Origin: Omphiscola glabra
Lineage: Eukaryota; Mollusca; Gastropoda; Lymnaeidae
DNA length: 64,000 bases
NCBI GenBank assembly: GCA_964017045.1
Contig: OZ024796.1
Coordinates: 20,049,510-20,113,509 of the forward strand
Reading direction: 5' to 3'
Shown here in pieces: positions 47,289 to 58,954 of this stretch (its first letter is position 1; every line of letters starts with the position of its first letter). The notes under the pieces were generated by a model that saw nothing but the letters and a program-made list of their open reading frames with translations, had not been told where the DNA came from and ran no database searches. Position numbers and translations under genes: made by a program.

Positions 47289-47480
47289 GGCACTACTAGA
47301 GGAGGAAGACGAAGAGGAAGACAGAGAAAAAGATGGTAAGATAACATCAAATAATGGACGGGATTACAACTAGGCGATGCTATGCATAGGGCAGGAGACT
47401 AAGAGGAATGGAGAAGAATAGTTTTTATGTCATCTGTGGCGCCCCCACGGTCGAAGGACTACGGGACATGATGATGATGA
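47289..47480 (+). pseudogene. RTE-type LINE, C-terminal tail remnant
   Basis: One frame reads GGRRRGRQRKRW, then a stop, then WTGLQLGDAMHRAGD, a stop, then EEWRRIVFMSSVAPPRS, ending TGA 47469-47471 followed by a GATGATGAT tail. This arginine-rich tail with a terminal trinucleotide repeat is characteristic of RTE non-LTR retrotransposons. Three internal stops; only the last ~60 codons remain. Confidence 0.75.
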
Positions 47481-47884
47481 TATACCTGCTATATACCAGC
47501 TACTTATACATGTCATATATTAGCTACATATCCTGGTTGTATACCAATTACATAACGTACCAATTGATGATACAATTATTGGCATGAACTGCTCAGAAGA
47601 GTGACACACAAAATCTCGGTTGAAGTGGTTGTCAATGACAACCGCAGCTTTAGCTGAGCATCGACATAATAAGTTCAAGACCATTGGACGACACACTGGT
47701 CAATTTGATCCTACTTGAATCGGGTGGATTGCACCAAGTGTCCGAAGTATCGAAAAGGCTCACTAGTGAGTCACTATCCACAAAGAACACTAAATGACCC
47801 AATGCCATTGGTAGGACCATGGGGAGATCAGAACTGCAAGGAGTCCTACAATGAAGCTATGGCTTGGAACAGTGCAACGTATGG
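47481..47884. other. Intergenic, nothing recognised
   Basis: Moderate-GC sequence 47580-47880 is slightly gene-like in composition but shows no open frame of interest. Confidence 0.3.
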
Positions 47885-48600
47885 CGCGTGTTAAAGAATG
47901 GGGAATGTGTGTGTTAAAGAATGGGGAATGCATGTGTTAAAGAATGGAGAATGTATGTGTTAAAGAATGGTAATTGCATGTGCTAAGGAATGGGGGATGT
48001 ATGTGTTGAATAAAGAGGAGTGTATGTGTTAAAGTATGGTGAATGTCTGTGTTAAAGAATGGGGAATTTATGTGTTAAAGTATGGGGAATGTCTGTGTTA
48101 AAGTTTGGGGAATGTCTGTGTTAAAGTATGGGGAATGTCTGTTTTAACGTATGGGGAATGTATGTGTTTAAGTAACAGGGAATGTCTGTGTTGAAGTATG
48201 GGGAATGTATGTGTTTAAGTAACAGGGAATGTATGTGTTAAAGTATGGGGAATGTCTGTGTTAAAGTTTGGGGATTGTCTGTGTTAAAGTATGGGGAATG
48301 TATGTTTTAACGTATGGGGAATGTATGTGTTTAAGTAACAGGGAATGTCTGTGTTAAAGTATGGGGAATGTATGTGTTTAAGTAACAGGGAATGTATGTG
48401 TTAAAGTATGGGGAATGCATGTGTTTAAGTAACAGGGAATGTCTGTGTTAAAATATGGAGAATGTATGTGTTTAAGTAACAGGGAATGTCTGTGTTAAAG
48501 TATGGGGAATGTATGTGTTTAAGTAACAGGGAATGTCTGTGTTAAAGTATGGGGCATGTCTGTGTTTAAGTAACAGGGAATGTATGTGTTAAAGTATGGG
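47885..48600. repeat. Minisatellite, ~23-25 bp, alternating units
   Basis: TGTGTTAAAGTATGGGGAAT and TGTGTTTAAGTAACAGGGAA units, alternating almost regularly in the second half (48165-48600). Confidence 0.92.
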
Positions 48601-48790
48601 GATTTTAAAAAAAAATAGCAAGTGCTTAAAATTTTCTTTTTTTTTTTCTGAAATAGTCGGTGATATAAATCTGCTGTGTAAAAGCGGGTGGGGCATTAGG
48701 ATATTAATACATGTATTGTTAAAAATATTTTAAAATGCCTGTAAAGGATTTATACGAAAAACATTGTGTTTTGGGCTTGTTTAATTTTCG
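48600..48790. repeat. Dispersed repeat, copy C (fragment)
   Basis: AGCAAGTGCTTA, TCTGAAATAGTCGGTGATAT and GTAAAAGCGGGTGGGGCATT match copy B at 19010-19120; collinear but diverged. Starts exactly where the minisatellite stops. Confidence 0.65.
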
Positions 48791-48824
48791 TTGATATCGA
48801 ATAAAACAGTATTGAAACTAGAAT

Positions 48825-48985
48825 AGAATGCTGGTAATCAATGGCCTACCTTGACAGAATGCTGGTAATCAATGGCCTACCTTGACAAAATGCCGGTAAT
48901 CAATGGCCTACCTTGACAGAATGCTGGTAATCAATGGCCTACCTTGACAAAATGCTTGTAATCAATGACCTACCTTGACAAAATT
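48825..48985. repeat. Minisatellite, 31 bp unit, 5 copies
   Basis: AGAATGCTGGTAATCAATGG plus CCTACCTTGAC, few changes. Confidence 0.92.
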
Positions 48986-49186
48986 CCGCCAGGGGGAGAA
49001 CTCTCATAGGTGCACCCCTTAAACACGGACCAATGAATTAACGTTTTATTTGCAACATAAAGGTGCCGCCACTGCTGGTAGAGACAGGATACAGTGATAA
49101 ACAATAACAGGGGGAAATGGGAAGCTATGATGGACATACAGGACAGGCAAGTCGTTCATGAGAAGAGAAAATGATAGACATACGGG

Positions 49187-49360
49187 CAGTGGCCTTAGAA
49201 AGGAAATACGAAAGGGACGGTCCGCCCCTGGCGACACTTGTTTGTTTCATATGGAGGGTCGGCATTTTCGGTTTACTACGGAGATTTGTTTCGTGGAAGG
49301 GGGTGGCAAAAATCATAACCCCCCTCCTGCCGGGCGGCACTAACCCTAGCTACGACACTG
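49187..49360. mobile_element. hAT-like MITE (family B)
   Basis: Starts CAGTGGCCTTAG, ends CCTAGCTACGACACTG. Flanks CATACGGG / CACACCGG agree at 6 of 8; these lie in a local duplication (GCAAGTCGTTCAT at 49147 and 49373), so the target duplication is not certain. Confidence 0.7.
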
Positions 49361-50030
49361 CACACCGGACACGCAAGTCGTTCATAAGAGATGAAATAAA
49401 ACGTTTTCAATAGAGTAATTTATTTTCCTTTGCCTACAGAAAAAAGTCCGAGTTCTTTTGTTGTGGAGAGGTCGTATTGGCTACAGCATAAAGCTGGCCC
49501 TTGAGTAAATAGCCTGGTGGGCATTCAAGCATAAACAATCGATCCTTACTGACGTCACATTACTTCCCCAACATGTCGTCATCATTGATCTCCAATTAAG
49601 CCTTATGGTATTGATTTTTCATGATCAAATCAACTCTATTGGAACACATATAAGTGGAATCACTTATTGACATATATTAGAGGAAGTACATTTTGACACA
49701 TATATTGGGGAGGGGGGGGGTACATATTGACATATATTGGAGGAACTACATTTTGGCATATATGGGAGGGAGTACAAATTTTGGAGGTTCTCACGCATGG
49801 CTGCAAACGACTACAGGGGAAGATCGTTATACGTGTACATTCTTGTACAAATAATAAGGACATTAATGTGAGATTACGTTCATGGAAGATGAGATCACTG
49901 TTATAGAAAGTGAAATTATTCTCACAGCAGATGATATCACTCTCATAGAATTCCTTTTGGCTATCATAGTGCTACTAGACGCCATTTCCCATGATACTTT
50001 ATTCGAACATAACTGTGCATATATTGAATT
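49361..50030. other. Intergenic, small degenerate repeat
   Basis: A loose GACATATATTGGAGGAAGTA repeat at 49668-49785. No gene seen. Confidence 0.4.
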
Positions 50031-50034
50031 GATG

Positions 50035-50530
50035 TTAAGGGTGGTGATGAGAGTGGTGCTGAGGGTGGTGATGAGAGTGGTGTTGAAGGTAGTGATGAGA
50101 GTGGCGCTGAAGGTAGTGATGACAGTGGTGCTGAAGGTAGTGATGAGAGTGGTGTTGAAGGTAGCGATGAGAGTGGTGTTGAAGGTAGTGATGAGAGTGG
50201 TGTTGAAGGTAGCGATGAGAGTGGTGCTGAAGGTAGTGATGAGAGTGGTGTTGAAGGTAGTGATGAGAGTGGTGCTGAAGGTAGTGATGAGAGTGGTGCT
50301 GAAGGTAGTGATGAGAGTGGTGTTGAAGGTAGCGATGAGAGTGGTGCTGAAGATAGTGATGAGAGTGGTGTTGAAGGTAGCGATGAGAGTGGTGCTGAAG
50401 GTAGTGATGAGAGTGGTGCTGAAGGTAGTGATGAGAGTGGTGTTGAAGGTAGTGATGAGAGTGGTGTTGAAGGTAGTGATGAGAGTGGTGTTGGAGGTGG
50501 TGATAAGAGTGGTGTTGAAGGTGGTGTTGA
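50035..50530. repeat. Minisatellite, 24 bp unit, ~20 copies
   Basis: GTGGTGTTGAAGGTAGTGAT plus GAGA; period divisible by three, so a 221-codon + ORF and a 167-codon antisense ORF appear. Both are artefacts. Confidence 0.95.
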
Positions 50531-50584
50531 TTTCCCATGTCTCCTAGTCCCCCACTATGTCATACTCCCCCTGACTCTTCTTCT

Positions 50585-50815
50585 AATCCAACACGTCTTC
50601 TTGTCCACCTGTCTCCTAGCCCACCACATCTTCTTGTCCACCTGTCTCCTAGCCCACCACGTCTTCTTGTCCACCTCTCTCCAAGCCCACCACATCTTCT
50701 TGTCCACCTGTCTCCTAGCCCACCACGTCTTCTTGTCCACCTGTCTCCTAGCCCACCACGTCTTCTTGTCCACCTGTCTCCTAGCCCACTTCTCTCCTAG
50801 AACACCCGTCACCTA
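50585..50815. repeat. Minisatellite, 33 bp unit, ~6-7 copies
   Basis: CCACCTGTCTCCTAGCCCAC plus CACGTCTTCTTGT. Confidence 0.93.
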
Positions 50816-51034
50816 TTCAACATGTCTCCTAGTCTACCTGTCTAGACTCCTATTCCACCTTTCTCAACTTCTAGTCCACATATCTCCTAGTCACCCTGTC
50901 TCCTAATCCACATATCTCTTAGTACCCATGTCTTCTAGTCCACACATCTCCTAGTTACCTGGTCTACTAGTCCACTTGACTCATAGTCCAAAGGTCTCCT
51001 TGTCAAGCGTGTCCAAAACTTAAAGTTTGGTGGA

Positions 51035-51130
51035 CTAGTGGGCCAGTGGAACAGTGGACCGGTGGAACAGTGGACCGGTGGAACAGTGGACCGGTGGAAC
51101 AGTGGACCGGTGGAGCATATAACCGGTGGA
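51035..51130. repeat. Short tandem repeat, 16-18 bp (ACCGGTGGAACAGTGG)
   Basis: Five to six copies. Confidence 0.88.
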
Positions 51131-51649
51131 CAAGTTGGGAAATCGGACTAGAGACCGGCGCCAGATTTATATCTTTTTATTTGACCATAAATATTCATGC
51201 TTTAAGGACCGGCACGCGTGCGTAGATACTGATCTTCCGCCGAGCGCCTCCCTAGGTGGCGAAAGTACACCAGATATGGCGGGTACTGGGGAAATAAAGT
51301 ACCAGGGGCGGACCAACATCAGAGCCTACTGCCTTGAAGGAAGTGGAGGGATCAACCAAGGCTACGGAACCTTACCCGAAAATTAAGGCAGCCCCCCCCC
51401 CCCCCAAGACGGCTCTGCGCCGGGGCTAGCAACGCAGCCTGAAGACAAACAAATAAATAGACATTACGAAGGCCGAACAGCAAAATAAAACCAGGACTGA
51501 TTCTAATATGAATCGACCAATGACCTTTGACCTATGACCTATGCCTGTATATGGACATGGTTTTTGGATGGCTGCTTTAAACGAACAAAGCCTGTTTGGA
51601 GCAGGAGCCTTAGCCACCCCAATAGATCAACTAGTTAAATAAAAAAAAA

Positions 51650-52643
51650 TCTCGATTGCTGCATTGGCAAGAAATTCGAAGGAAAAATACAGATATCCTC
51701 AAGACAAAAGACTACATCATAGTTTATAAAGGCAACAACACTAATAATCTTGGAACAGGATTTGCTGTGAAGAAAGAAGCCGTCGGTGCAGTAATCGGTT
51801 TTTAACCCTGGAATGAAAGATTGTTCTCATTGCGTGTGCCAGGAAAATTGTTAAATATAACATTGTTAAATGTTCATGCTCCCATCGAAGATACAGAAGG
51901 TCAGATAAAAAAAAAATCGTTTTGTGAGACACTGGAAAAGATCTTCGATGAGGCACCACGACATGATATTAAAATAGTGATTGGAGACTTTAATGCCAAA
52001 ATAGGGAAAGAAAAGAGTGTTTATGCCAACTATTGGCAAGGTAAGTCAGTACGAAGAATCCAATGGCAATGGGATCCGACTCATAAACTGCTGCAGGAAA
52101 ATGGTTGAGTTATCAGCAGTTATGAGAGGGTGTTGTGTCTAACTTTTTTGTGAATATTTGTGACAATGGGGGAGGGTGGATAAAAAATCGGCAAAATTTT
52201 CGTGACGTCATTTATGGATGGCGCCAGACTAGTAATAACGGCAGAAAACCTATAAAACACATGGGAGAGAAAACTTCTCCGGGATATTTACGGACCAACA
52301 AATGGTGAATATGGTTAAAGAATAGGAACCAACCAAGAATTGTATAGTCTATATCAAGATCCCACACTAATAGCAGAAATTTTACAAAGGTCAGGATACG
52401 CTGTGCGGGACACTTAGAAAGAATGCCAAAATGACAGAGGAGTGAAGAGGGTATGCATCACCAAAACCCTAGAAGAAAACGTCTCAAAGGCAGACCTTTG
52501 GATGGATGGATGATGTGGAGAGGGACCTACGGTAGCTGGGAATTCAACCATGGAAAAGAAAAGCAACAGATAGGTGTGAGTGGAAGGAAGTGGTGAGGCA
52601 GGCCAAAGCTTTACAAGGGCTGTGGTGCCACAGGGATGGATGA
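51650..52643 (+). pseudogene. Internally deleted RTE-type LINE (endonuclease + C-terminal tail)
   Basis: 51670-52108 encodes APE endonuclease pieces: QEIR, GTGFAVKKEAVG, a stop, NERLFSLRVPGKLLNI, NVHAPIEDTEG, then IVIGDFNAKIGKE, whose GDFNAK is the catalytic motif. From about 52255 the C-terminal region follows (ERKLLRDIYGPTNGEY, LYSLYQDP), then, after frameshifts, WMDDVERDLR and KRKATDRCEWKEVVRQAKAL, ending TGA 52641-52643. The reverse-transcriptase domain that should lie between (about 500 codons) is absent. Several stops; not functional. Confidence 0.8.
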
Positions 52644-53610
52644 TCTGGGTGGAAGGAAGTGGTGAGGCAGGCCAAAGCTCTACAAGGGCTGTGGTGCCAC
52701 AGGGATGGATGATCTGAGTGGAAGGAAGTGGTGAGGCAGGCCAAAGCTCTACAAGGGCTGTGGTGCCACAGGGATGGATGATCCGAGTGGAAGGAAGTGG
52801 TGAGGCAGGCCAAAGCTCTACAAGGGCTGTGGTGCCACAGGGATGGATGATCCGAGTGGAAGGAAGTGGTGAGGCAGGCCAAAGCTTTACAAGGGCTGTG
52901 GTGCCACAGGGATGGATGATCTGGGTGGAAGGAAGTGGTGAGGCAGGCCAAAGCTCTACAAGGGCTGTGGTGCCACAGGGATGGATGATCTGAGTGGAAG
53001 GAAGTGGTGAGGCAGGCCAAAGCTCTACAAGGGCTGTGGTGCCACAGGGATGGATGGTCCGAGTGGAAGGAAGTGGTGAGGCAGGCCAAAGCTCTACAAG
53101 GGCTGTGGTGCCACAGGGATGGATGATCCGAGTGGAAGGAAGTGGTGAGGCAGGCCAAAGCTCTACAAGGGCTGTGGTGCCACAGGGATGGATGATCTGG
53201 GTGGAAGGAAGTGGTGAGGCAGGCCAAAGCTCTACAAGGGCTGTGGTGCCACAGGGATGGATGATCCGAGTGGAAGGAAGTGGTGAGGCAGGCCAAAGCT
53301 CTACAAGGGCTGTGGTGCCACAGGGATGGATGATCTGAGTGGAAGGAAGTGGTGAGGCAGGCCAAAGCTCTACAAGGGCTGTGGTGCCACAGGGATGGAT
53401 GATCTGAGTGGAAGGAAGTGGTGAGGCAGGCCAAAGCTCTACAAGGGCTGTGGTGCCACAGGGATGGATGATCTGAGTGGAAGGAAGTGGTGAGGCAGGC
53501 CAAAGCTCTACAAGGGCTGTGGTGCCACAGGGATGGATGATCTGAGTGGAAGGAAGTGGTGAGGCAGGCCAAAGCTCTACAAGGGGTTTTAGCGCCACAA
53601 GGACGAATGT
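52572..53610. repeat. 69-bp minisatellite derived from RTE 3' end, ~15 copies
   Basis: Units GTGGAAGGAAGTGGTGAGGC, AGGCCAAAGCTCTACAAGGG, CTGTGGTGCCACAGGGATGG then ATGATCTGA, differing at few positions. The first unit is the coding end of the RTE element (WKEVVRQAKALQGLWCHRDG). 69 = 3 x 23, so 342- and 407-codon antisense ORFs appear; they are artefacts. The last unit diverges. Confidence 0.93.
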
Positions 53611-53649
53611 ACGGACCGGCAACGTAAGTTTCACCATTTTGGGAGCGCT

Positions 53650-54175
53650 ATTCTAGTCCCCCTTGTCTTCTAGTCCCCTTGTATCATAGTCCCTTGTATC
53701 CTAGCCCCTTTGTCTTTTAGTCCCCCAGTATACCATTCCCCCTTGTCTTCTAGTACCCTTTTATCTTTAACTCCTGCATGCTAGCCCCCTTGTATCCTAC
53801 TCGTTTTGTATCCCAATCACCTTGTATCCTAGTCCCCTTTTCTCCTAGTCCCACTTGCCTTCTAGTCAACTGGCATCCTAGTTCCATTAGATTCTAGTAC
53901 CCTTTTATCTTTATCCCCTTGTATGCTAGCTCCCTTGTATCCTAGTTTCCCTTGTATCCTAGTTTCCTTTGTATCCCAACTTCCCTTGTATCCTAGTTTC
54001 CCTTGTATCCTAGTCCCCCTGTTTCCTAGTTCCCCTTGAATCCTATTCCCCCCTGTCTCCTTGTCCCCTTGTATCCTAGCCCTTTATATTTGTATCCTAG
54101 TCCCCATTTTTCCTATAGTCTCCTTGTATCTTAGCCCCCTTGTATTTGTATCCTAGTCCCCATGTCTCCCCTCCA
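53650..54175. repeat. Degenerate minisatellite (TTGTATCCTAGTCCCC)
   Basis: Units of about 16-20 bp with variable sequence. Confidence 0.82.
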
Positions 54176-54839
54176 ACGCGTAAATCCATTCTCCTTTGAT
54201 CTCTACAGAAGATATCAAGTGGCTGCCGTCTTTTCAAGATCGATACCTACAGCTGAACAGTTTGTTTTGTCTATAATTAGGTAGGCCATGTATTGACAGT
54301 CTGTTTCTATAAACGCTGGCATCCAGCATTGAGTTTAGCACACAGTCCGCGATGCCAAGTATCTTGTTTCTTTAAACACTTGATTATAAAAGATTCGCTT
54401 CATTCAAGAAAATATAAGAGATCCCGTGGATAGAGATTGAGTCAATTGTTAGAAGCTATTTCTGGAAATAAACAAACGTTTCTTCAATGCTACTTGCTAC
54501 GTGGAGGGTAATCTATACAGTATACCGTATTAACATTTACCCGATATGAACAATGCCTCTATATGAAGATTCACACAATCTGAACATTTACACCGTATGA
54601 ATGAAGATTGACACAAAAATGGAATTGAAGACATGTAGTTTTTAGATGCCTCATTTCTCATGTCGTAGCGTAGCAGAGGTAGCGCCCCCCCCCCCCCCCC
54701 AAACGGCCATTTTACAAAATCGCATCATGGGGCCTTTTCAAGAATAGAATATTTAGTTCCGTTTGTCAAATATTTCTTTTTTAAAATTAATTAATAAGAA
54801 TGTTTTTATCAGTATCAGTGTAATTATTTTGAAAATAGT
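54176..54839. other. Intergenic, no supported gene
   Basis: GTAGCGTAGCAGAGGTAGCG plus a 16-C run (54685-54700) looks like a MITE fragment. Nothing else seen. Confidence 0.3.
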
Positions 54840-55670
54840 TCAGTCTCCACTGGTTCTCAAGTTCCATAGTTCGGTCTCCACTGGTTCTCAAGTCGCATAG
54901 TTCAGTCTCTACTTGTTCTCAAGTTCCATAGATCAGTCTCCACTGGTGCTCTTGTTCCATAGATCAGGCTCCACTGGTTCTCAAGTCCCATATTTCAGTC
55001 TCCACTGGTTCTCTTGTTCCATAGATCAGTCTACACTGGTGCTCTTGTTCCATAGATGAGTCTCCAGTGGTTCTCTTGTTCTATAGATCAGTCTCCACTG
55101 GTTCTCAAGTCCCATAGTTCAGTCTCCACTGGTTCTCAAGTTCCATAGATCAGTCTCCACTGGTTCTCTTGTTCCATAGATCAGTCTACACTGGTGCTCT
55201 TGTTCCATAGATGAGTCTCCAGTTATTCTCTTGTTCTATAGATCAGTCTCCACTGGTTCTCAAGTCGCATAGTTCAGTCTCCACTGGTTCTCAAGTCGCA
55301 TAGTTCAGTCACCACTGGTTCTCAAGTCGCATGGTTCAGTCTTCACTGGTTCTCAAGTCCCATAGTTCAGTCTCCACTGGTTCTCAAGTTCCATAGATCA
55401 GTCTCCACTGGTTCTCTTGTTCCATAGATCAGTCTACACTGGTGCTCTTGTTCCATAGATGAGTCTCCAGTTATTCTCTTGTTCTATAGATCAGTCTCCA
55501 CTGGTTCTCAAGTCGCATAGTTCAGTCTCCACTGGTTCTCAAGTCGCATAGTTCAGTCACCACTTGTTCTCAAGTCGCATGGTTCAGTCTTCACTGGTTC
55601 TCAAGTCGCATAGTTCGGTCTCCACTGGTTCTCAAGTCCCATAGTTCAGTCTCCATTGTACCTCTTGCGC
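54840..55670. repeat. Minisatellite, 31 bp unit with higher-order structure
   Basis: TCAGTCTCCACTGGTTCTCA plus AGTCGCATAGT units. A distinctive unit (ATAGATCAGTCTACACTGGT) recurs at 55021, 55176 and 55424, i.e. spacings of 155 (5 x 31) and 248 (8 x 31). Confidence 0.92.
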
Positions 55671-56074
55671 CATCATTATGTATCCACTGGTACTTTTATA
55701 TAAACTCTACTGAAGAGTTAATGTAAAAATTGTGTTTACATAAAAGTAGTGTTTATATAAAAGTAGTATTTAAGGGAAAATAGTTTTTATGTAATGCCAT
55801 AGCATTGATGTCGTCACCCCACTAAGAGTAGACCATACTGCCCAACTCTGATGTCATCGCCATGAGTGAAAGCCAAGGAGACGAATCAAACAGGAAGTAC
55901 AAGTTGTCTTTCCTGAGTTGAATGTGGGATGTACATAACAATATTTGAACAAAGAGTGGACAATAACAATAAGGACTTATCATTGATGTCATCACCCAAC
56001 TACAAGTAGACTGTACTGGCCTATAATTAATTGAAACATACCTCCCCTCACTACAATATATATATATATATATG

Positions 56075-57490
56075 AATGACTTTATGTATGTCCCGTATGC
56101 GATTTACACCATTCATCATGATTCATGCGATTGCGATAAAACGTTGGTGATTTGTTGTCCATATACCCTGACATTTTTCTAAGTCATTACAACTCTTTTA
56201 TATTATGCCAGGTGCCCTGTGTTCGTTTTTTCTTATATGAGCTATATAGTATATAACTATAATTTCAAACCGTATGCACTCCTATACCATTCATGCGATT
56301 GCGATAAAACTTTGGTGAGTTGCTGTGTGCATGCCCGCAAAGGTTTATGCATTAAATTATTAAAACAATTTTAAAATATTTAATTTTGAGCCAGGGCCCT
56401 AAATTCGTTTTCTCTTATAGGACCTATAAGTATATAACTATAATTAATTAAAAACAGAGCTAATGCATGGGTGGATAGAATTTTAATCAAATACAAACAA
56501 CGACGCAAAATTTTGAGTGTGACATAAGTTAAGTAGGTTTCTGAAGTGATACAAACATTCTTCAATATTCCGTTTGTGGCCGGGGGCCCTAAATTCGTTT
56601 TCACCCCTTATACTAGATATATAAATATAATTTCCGCATGCGTTCCGATACCATTCATCCGATTGCGATAAAACTTTGTTGAATTGATATGCGCCAGCCG
56701 GAAAAGGTTTGTAAATTAGTACAACCATTTTAAAAACATTCCGTTTTGGGCCGGCGGCACTTAACGTCGCTTCTTCTAATACTAATATGACCTTTATAAA
56801 TATAATTTCAAAAAGAAGTAATGCATTGGTTGATGGAATTTTAATCAAATACAAATAGCAAAGGTTCAATTCATATGTGACATAATAAAGACCTTTCTGA
56901 ATTAGTAGAACCCTTTGACAATGTTCCGTTTGATGTCCGAAGTCCTACATTTAAAAAAAAAATTATATTATTTATATGATCCATAAAAATATAATTTGAA
57001 ACAGAGCTAATGCATGAGTGGATGGAATTTAATCAAATATTATCAGCGATATTTCAGTTTGTGTGTGACATAATCTAGTAGGTTTCTGAATTTGTACAAT
57101 CATTTTCCAATATTTAATTTTGGACCGGGGGCCCTACATTAGTTTTTTTCCCCTGATATTAGCAATTTAAATATAATTTGCGTATGCCGTTTCTATACCA
57201 TTCATCTGATTGCGTTAAAACTTTGGCGCGTTGTGTGCACGCTCGCAAAGGGTTTCTGAATAAGTACAACCATTTTACAATATTCCATTTGGGGCCTAGG
57301 CCCTAAATTTGTTTATATTTATTAAATGAGCTAAATAAATATAATTTCAAACATAGCTATTGCATGGGTGGATCAAATGCTATAAGTGTGTAGACTAAAT
57401 TTTGAAAATCAAAGCTTCTCACATGGATATCTGTGTGAGGCCTGCTCAAAACATCTTCTAATTTATTTGAGAACGCCCGTGATAACTTTA
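56075..57490. repeat. Dispersed repeat of alternating modules (~1.4 kb)
   Basis: Module 1 (CATTCATGCGATTGCGATAA AACTTTGG) occurs near 56125, 56290, 56650 and 57195. Module 2 (AGAGCTAATGCATGGGTGGA, then ATTTTAATCAAATACAAA) occurs near 56455, 56815, 57005 and 57355. Both are followed by GGGCCCTAAATTCGTTTT-like blocks. It ends with CTTCTCACATGGATATCTGT and GAGAACGCCCGTG. No ORF; likely a non-autonomous transposon, class unknown to me. Confidence 0.65.
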
Positions 57491-57654
57491 ACTTCTTTTG
57501 TGTGTCTCATTCTATGATTGTTTTATATTTATATGGTCTCATTCATTCTCTTTATTTAACCATGTTTCACTTTCGAACAATTCTTTTTTTATCTTCTTCT
57601 CTCTTTTCTTTTATTATTCTGTTTTGGATGTCCTTCTCTTAAAATATTGAACAT

Positions 57655-57987
57655 AGCTAAAACAGGTTAGGTCTACACCATAGTCATATAAGTTACAAAT
57701 CAGCTAAAACAGGTTAGGTCTACACCATAGTCATATAAGTTACAAATCAGCTAAAACAGGTTAGGTCTACACCATAGTCATATAAGTTACAAATCAGCTA
57801 AAACAGGTTAGGTCTACACCATAGTCATATAAGTTACAAATCAGCTAAAACAGGTTAGGTCTACACCATAGTCATATAAGTTACAAATCAGCTAAAACAG
57901 GTTAGGTCTACACCATAGTCATATAAGTTACAAATCAGCTAAAACAGGTTAGGTCTACACCATAGTCATATAAGTTACAAATCAGCT
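57655..57987. repeat. Minisatellite, 47 bp unit, 7 identical copies
   Basis: AGCTAAAACAGGTTAGGTCT, ACACCATAGTCATATAAGTT, ACAAATC repeated seven times without a visible mismatch, then a diverged half unit. Confidence 0.95.
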
Positions 57988-58064
57988 ATAACAGGTCTGT
58001 AAATAGCTTACTTTCATACAATGATGATAGTCTCACGCAGTTACATGCAGCTCTTAGAAGGAAA

Positions 58065-58200
58065 CGATGTGGATCTTAGAAGGCAAAGATGTGGCTTCTA
58101 GAAGGCAAAGATGTGGATCTTAGAAGGCAAAGATGTGGCTTCTAGAAGGCAAAGACGTGGATCCTAGAAGGCAAAGATGTGGCTTCTAGAAGGCAAAGAT
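58065..58200. repeat. Short tandem repeat, 22 bp (TAGAAGGCAAAGATGTGG)
   Basis: Six copies alternating CTTC and ATCT, i.e. a 44-bp pair. Confidence 0.9.
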
Positions 58201-58490
58201 CTTTTTTCAAAATTATCTATTATTACTATTATACCACCTACTATCCCAAAATATATATTATTTTTTACAGATGTTATTTTCATTTATAACAATGTTTCAG
58301 CAGTCCAGAAGTACTAAACAACAAAAGTACTAAATAGATGAAAAAATGCACTTGTATTTAACATGATTTATCAGCAGTTTTATATAATGCTTTACAGTAG
58401 TAACAAATAAGAAAATATTGAAGGAAAAATTTGGTTGTTGTGTTGAGACAGAGAACACAAAGTCACTAAGATGCCATCATGACCATATTA
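58201..58490. other. AT-rich spacer, nothing recognised
   Basis: No ORF, repeat or element identified. Confidence 0.3.
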
Positions 58491-58494
58491 TGCC

Positions 58495-58840
58495 ATAGGA
58501 TGTCTTTCTACTTTGATCTAGGCAATTACATTTACAACCTAGGATGTCCATTCTACTTTGATCTAGTCAATTACATTTACAACCTGGGATGTCCTTCTAC
58601 TTTGATCTAGTCAATTACATTTACAACCTGGGATGTCCATTCTACTTAGATCTAGTCAATTACATTTAAAACCTGGAATGTCCATTCTACTTTGATCTAG
58701 TCAATTACATTTACAACCTGGGATGTCCATTCTACTTTGATCTAGTCAATCACATTTACAACCTGGGATGTCCATTCTACTTTGATCTAGTCAATCACAT
58801 TTATAACCTAGGATGTCCATTCCCTCTTGATCCAGTCAAT
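58495..58840. repeat. Minisatellite, ~45 bp unit, 8 copies
   Basis: CTACTTTGATCTAGTCAATT, ACATTTACAACCTGGGATGT, CCATT. Confidence 0.92.
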
Positions 58841-58954
58841 TACAACTCAGGATGTTAATTTTTTATCTTGGTAGGAAGTTGGGGAAGAAACAAGCAACAA
58901 TTTTGTTGCTAAGCTCTAGAATAAGGTGGTGATATTTTCCTTTAAACTCAATAG

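Noticed and set aside
52414..53637. Antisense ORFs of 407 and 342 codons
   Set aside because: Products of a 69-bp (23-codon) tandem array lacking stops on the minus strand; the biological reading is the RTE tail on +.
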